Shown: positions 5,857-7,703 of the stretch, piece by piece
Layout: each line of letters begins with the position of its first letter
How positions within the stretch are numbered: the stretch's first letter is position 1
Source: an uncultured Eubacteriales bacterium
GTDB taxonomy: Bacteria; Bacillota; Clostridia; Lachnospirales; Bianqueaceae
Direction: 5' to 3'
Length of the DNA: 7,703 bases
NCBI GenBank assembly: GCA_900322165.1
Contig: ONYR01000035.1
Span: forward strand, 1 to 7,703
The notes under the pieces: generated by a model
Databases searched by the model: none
What the model was told of the DNA's origin: nothing
What the model saw: only the letters and a program-made list of their open reading frames with translations
Translations under genes and position numbers: made by a program

Positions 5857-6233
5857 CGGGTATCCCCCGCAATTTGCGGTTCGTTTCGAATCGCTGCAGG
5901 CTGCAAAGGCAGGCTGCGCTTTGCGGAAGGGCCTAATTCAGAATAAGAAAGAAGGGAAACGTAGTGGACAGTTCTGACAGTACCGGGACGGGCGATCGAC
6001 CTAAGTTGTGCCAAGACCGGACAAACACATTGCCGGATCAGAAAACGGTCTGCGGCGTTTCCTTTGTGAGCGCTGTGGGCGAAAAGTAAAAGCGCGGCAC
6101 ATGCTGCGCCAAAGGCTGATCGGCCTGTGTTTATCCCATCAAAGTCCCGGCGATAAATCGATCGCTATCCCCGGAAGCCAGGAGGCTTCCTGTCACGAAA
6201 AAAATCGTCGCATTTTCGTTAGGAGGGATAGTT
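5853..6233 (+). promoter_or_regulatory. Long structured 5' leader of mgtE, candidate cis-regulatory RNA
   Basis: This stretch has no convincing gene but many complementary segments. Local hairpins: CCGC/GCGG (5867-5870/5876-5879), GCAAAGGC with GC-G-CTTTGC (5903-5910/5916-5924, one bulge), AGACCG/CGGTCT (6014-6019/6046-6051), GCGCGGC/GCTGCGC with an ACAT loop (6092-6098/6103-6109), GCGAT/ATCGC (6150-6154/6161-6165), and GGAAGCC/GGCTTCC with an AGGA loop (6173-6179/6184-6190). Longer-range pairings: CCGGGAC/GTCCCGG (5983-5989/6144-6150) and AAGGGAAACG/CGTTTCCTTT (5952-5961/6056-6065, one G-U). Bacterial mgtE is often controlled by the Mg-sensing M-box riboswitch, but I do not find its conserved GGTGAGGCTCC-type segment, nor other riboswitch consensus sequences I know. 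Sensing Mg or another signal is inference. No internal terminator is seen, so control, if any, may act on translation. Confidence 0.5.
6165..6231 (+). promoter_or_regulatory. Possible Shine-Dalgarno sequestering fold before mgtE
   Basis: CTATCCC (6165-6171) is exactly complementary to GGGATAG (6225-6231), which holds the last bases of the AGGAGGG ribosome binding site (6221-6227) and the spacer before the ATG at 6234. This helix would enclose the strong hairpin 6173-6190 and a weaker CGAAAA/TTTTCG hairpin (6196-6201/6214-6219), forming a three-way junction. TATCCC also occurs at 5861-5866 and 6132-6137, so alternative partners exist. Confidence 0.4.
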
Positions 6234-7703
6234 ATGAATGACGTGAAAGAAAAGATCCAGTCCGAGGAGACGCTTGAGACCCTCGAAGAGCTGGAACTGT
6301 CCTCACATGAGGGCAGTGATGAAAACGAAGAAATGCAGGAAAAACCGGATTACGGCGAGGAGATCAAAGCCATCATCCGGTCGAACGCGTCGCCGAAAAT
6401 CATGAAGGCGAAGCTCGAGGATTACCATGCGAACGATATCGCGGTGATTCTCGATGACCTGACTGCCGCACAGCGCATCAAAGTCTACCGGGTGCTGGAC
6501 GATGTCATGCTCTCGGATATTCTGGAGTATCTGGACGAGGACGACGCGAGCCGTTTCCTCGGCGAGATGGACCCCAAGCGCGCCGCCGCGGTCATTACCG
6601 AGATCGAGCCGGACGTCGCCGTTGCGATCCTCAGACAGATCCCGCGCGAGCGCCGCACGCTCCTGATCGACCTGCTCGACGAAGAGTCGAGAAACGATGT
6701 GCGCCTGATCGCTTCCTTCGATGAGGAGGAGATCGGTTCGCGCATGACAACGAACTACATAGCGATCCGCGAAAACCTCACGATCAAGGAAGCCATGAGT
6801 GAATTGATCCGTCAGGCCGCGGAAAACGACAATATTTCAACCATCTTTGTTGTCGATGAGACGCAGGAATTCTACGGCGCCATCGATCTGAAGGAGCTCA
6901 TCATTGCCAGACAGGGAAGCAACCTGGAAGACTTGATCGTGACCTCCTTCCCTTATGTGTACGGTCATGAAAACATTGATGACTGTATCGAAAAACTGAA
7001 GGATTATCAGGAAAACAACATCCCCGTACTCGACAATTTCAATCGTCTGATCGGTGTCATCACCTCGACGGACGTCATCGAAGTGGTCGATGAAGAGATG
7101 GGTGAAGACTATGCGCGTCTGGCCGGCTTGACCGCAGAGGAAGATATCGAGGAACCGCTCGGACAGAGCCTGAAAAAGCGTCTGCCGTGGCTTGTGACGC
7201 TGCTGGTCCTTGGCCTTGGCGTTTCGGCCGTCGTCGGCGCGTTCGAACAGGTCGTTGCGCGCCTCACGATCATCATGAGTTTCCAGTCGATGATCCTTGA
7301 CATGTCCGGTAACTCCGGTACCCAGTCGCTGGCTGTCACGATTCGAGTCCTGACGGACGAGAATCTGACCGGAAAGCAGAAGTGGCGGCAGTTCCTTAAG
7401 GAAGTGCGCAACGGTCTGTTCAACGGCATCATCCTCGGACTGATTTCCTTCGTCCTTGTCGCGTTCTACATCTGGATCGTCAAGGGCCGCACACTGGGCT
7501 TTGGATTCATGGTGAGCGGCTGCATCTGCATGTCTCTGATGATCGCGATGACCGTTTCAAGCGCTGTCGGCACCACGATCCCGATGTTCTTTAAGAAGGT
7601 CGGCATCGACCCGGCTGTCGCCTCCGGACCGTTCATCACCACGATCAACGACTTCATCGCCGTTATCGTGTACTATTCGATGTGCTATGTGTTCCTGCTG
7701 CAG
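6234..7703 (+). CDS. mgtE: Magnesium transporter MgtE (C-terminal end beyond window)
   Basis: The visible 490 residues cover almost the whole protein with no stop before the edge. Order of parts: an acidic N-terminal extension (1-43, 17 Asp/Glu); the superhelical MgtE N domain (about 44-165); two CBS domains (about 168-228 and 233-285); a connecting plug helix (about 286-312); and a membrane domain with helices starting at about 318, 343, 395, 425 and 467. The family pore signature appears as SGNSGTQSLAV (358-368), and the last helix carries the conserved Asp473 (TINDFIA), corresponding to the pore Asp of Thermus MgtE. Known role: a dimeric inner-membrane Mg2+ channel whose cytosolic N and CBS domains bind Mg2+ and close the pore when Mg2+ is plentiful. 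AGGAGGG lies 6 nt before the ATG. Other MgtEs are about 450 residues, so the N-terminal extension is additional. Probably only a few residues are missing at the end. Confidence 0.95.
   Translation, partial: MNDVKEKIQSEETLETLEELELSSHEGSDENEEMQEKPDYGEEIKAIIRSNASPKIMKAKLEDYHANDIAVILDDLTAAQRIKVYRVLDDVMLSDILEYLDEDDASRFLGEMDPKRAAAVITEIEPDVAVAILRQIPRERRTLLIDLLDEESRNDVRLIASFDEEEIGSRMTTNYIAIRENLTIKEAMSELIRQAAENDNISTIFVVDETQEFYGAIDLKELIIARQGSNLEDLIVTSFPYVYGHENIDDCIEKLKDYQENNIPVLDNFNRLIGVITSTDVIEVVDEEMGEDYARLAGLTAEEDIEEPLGQSLKKRLPWLVTLLVLGLGVSAVVGAFEQVVARLTIIMSFQSMILDMSGNSGTQSLAVTIRVLTDENLTGKQKWRQFLKEVRNGLFNGIILGLISFVLVAFYIWIVKGRTLGFGFMVSGCICMSLMIAMTVSSAVGTTIPMFFKKVGIDPAVASGPFITTINDFIAVIVYYSMCYVFLLQ

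Noticed and set aside
5808..6014. 68-codon open frame on the minus strand in the mgtE leader region
   Set aside because: Composition is nondescript, and no ribosome binding site or domain is visible. It most likely arises by chance in noncoding sequence.
6008..6241. Open frame of 77 codons from a GTG, overlapping the mgtE start by 8 bp and containing a CxxC pair
   Set aside because: No ribosome binding site before the GTG, no codon bias like the neighbours, and it runs through all the leader's complementary segments. A coupled leader peptide is possible but unsupported.

Overview
The window reads as chromosomal DNA of a Gram-positive Firmicute, most likely an anaerobic clostridium of the Oscillospiraceae/Lachnospiraceae kind. 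The reasons are strong AGGAGG-type ribosome binding sites, a lipobox lipoprotein with a long Ser/Glu linker and DUF5067-like domains, a clostridial-style MgtE, no outer-membrane features, and moderately high GC with GC-ending codons. Genus cannot be fixed by eye. I see no mobile element, tRNA, rRNA or CRISPR array.

Left part, minus strand (1-2241): a two-gene operon, tldD followed by a tldE/pmbA-like partner that runs off the left edge. The stop of the first and the start of the second share one base (TGATG). The pair should form a TldD/TldE metalloprotease. The 158-bp divergent gap (2242-2399) holds a plausible promoter for each direction, pointing at each other, and a perfect 8-bp inverted repeat overlapping the rightward -35 element.

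Middle part, plus strand (2400-5777): a lipoprotein with a Ser-rich stalk and two tandem, apparently duplicated domains; then, 46 bp later, a PHP-family metal-dependent phosphoesterase with a complete ligand set; then a separately promoted membrane-anchored surface protein (signal peptide, two Ig-like domains, Ser/Glu stalk, C-terminal transmembrane helix). A strong rho-independent terminator closes this block. Two different surface proteins with similar stalks thus flank a cytosolic phosphoesterase.

Right part, plus strand (5778-7703): the magnesium transporter/channel gene mgtE, complete except for its extreme C-terminus. It is preceded by an AT-rich promoter region with three GGTAT repeats spaced exactly 10 bp apart, then a leader of about 380 nt without a convincing gene. 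I do not find the M-box (ykoK) consensus there. It does contain many complementary segments, some mutually exclusive, including one that could cover the mgtE Shine-Dalgarno/spacer region. This leader is the best candidate in the window for something undescribed.
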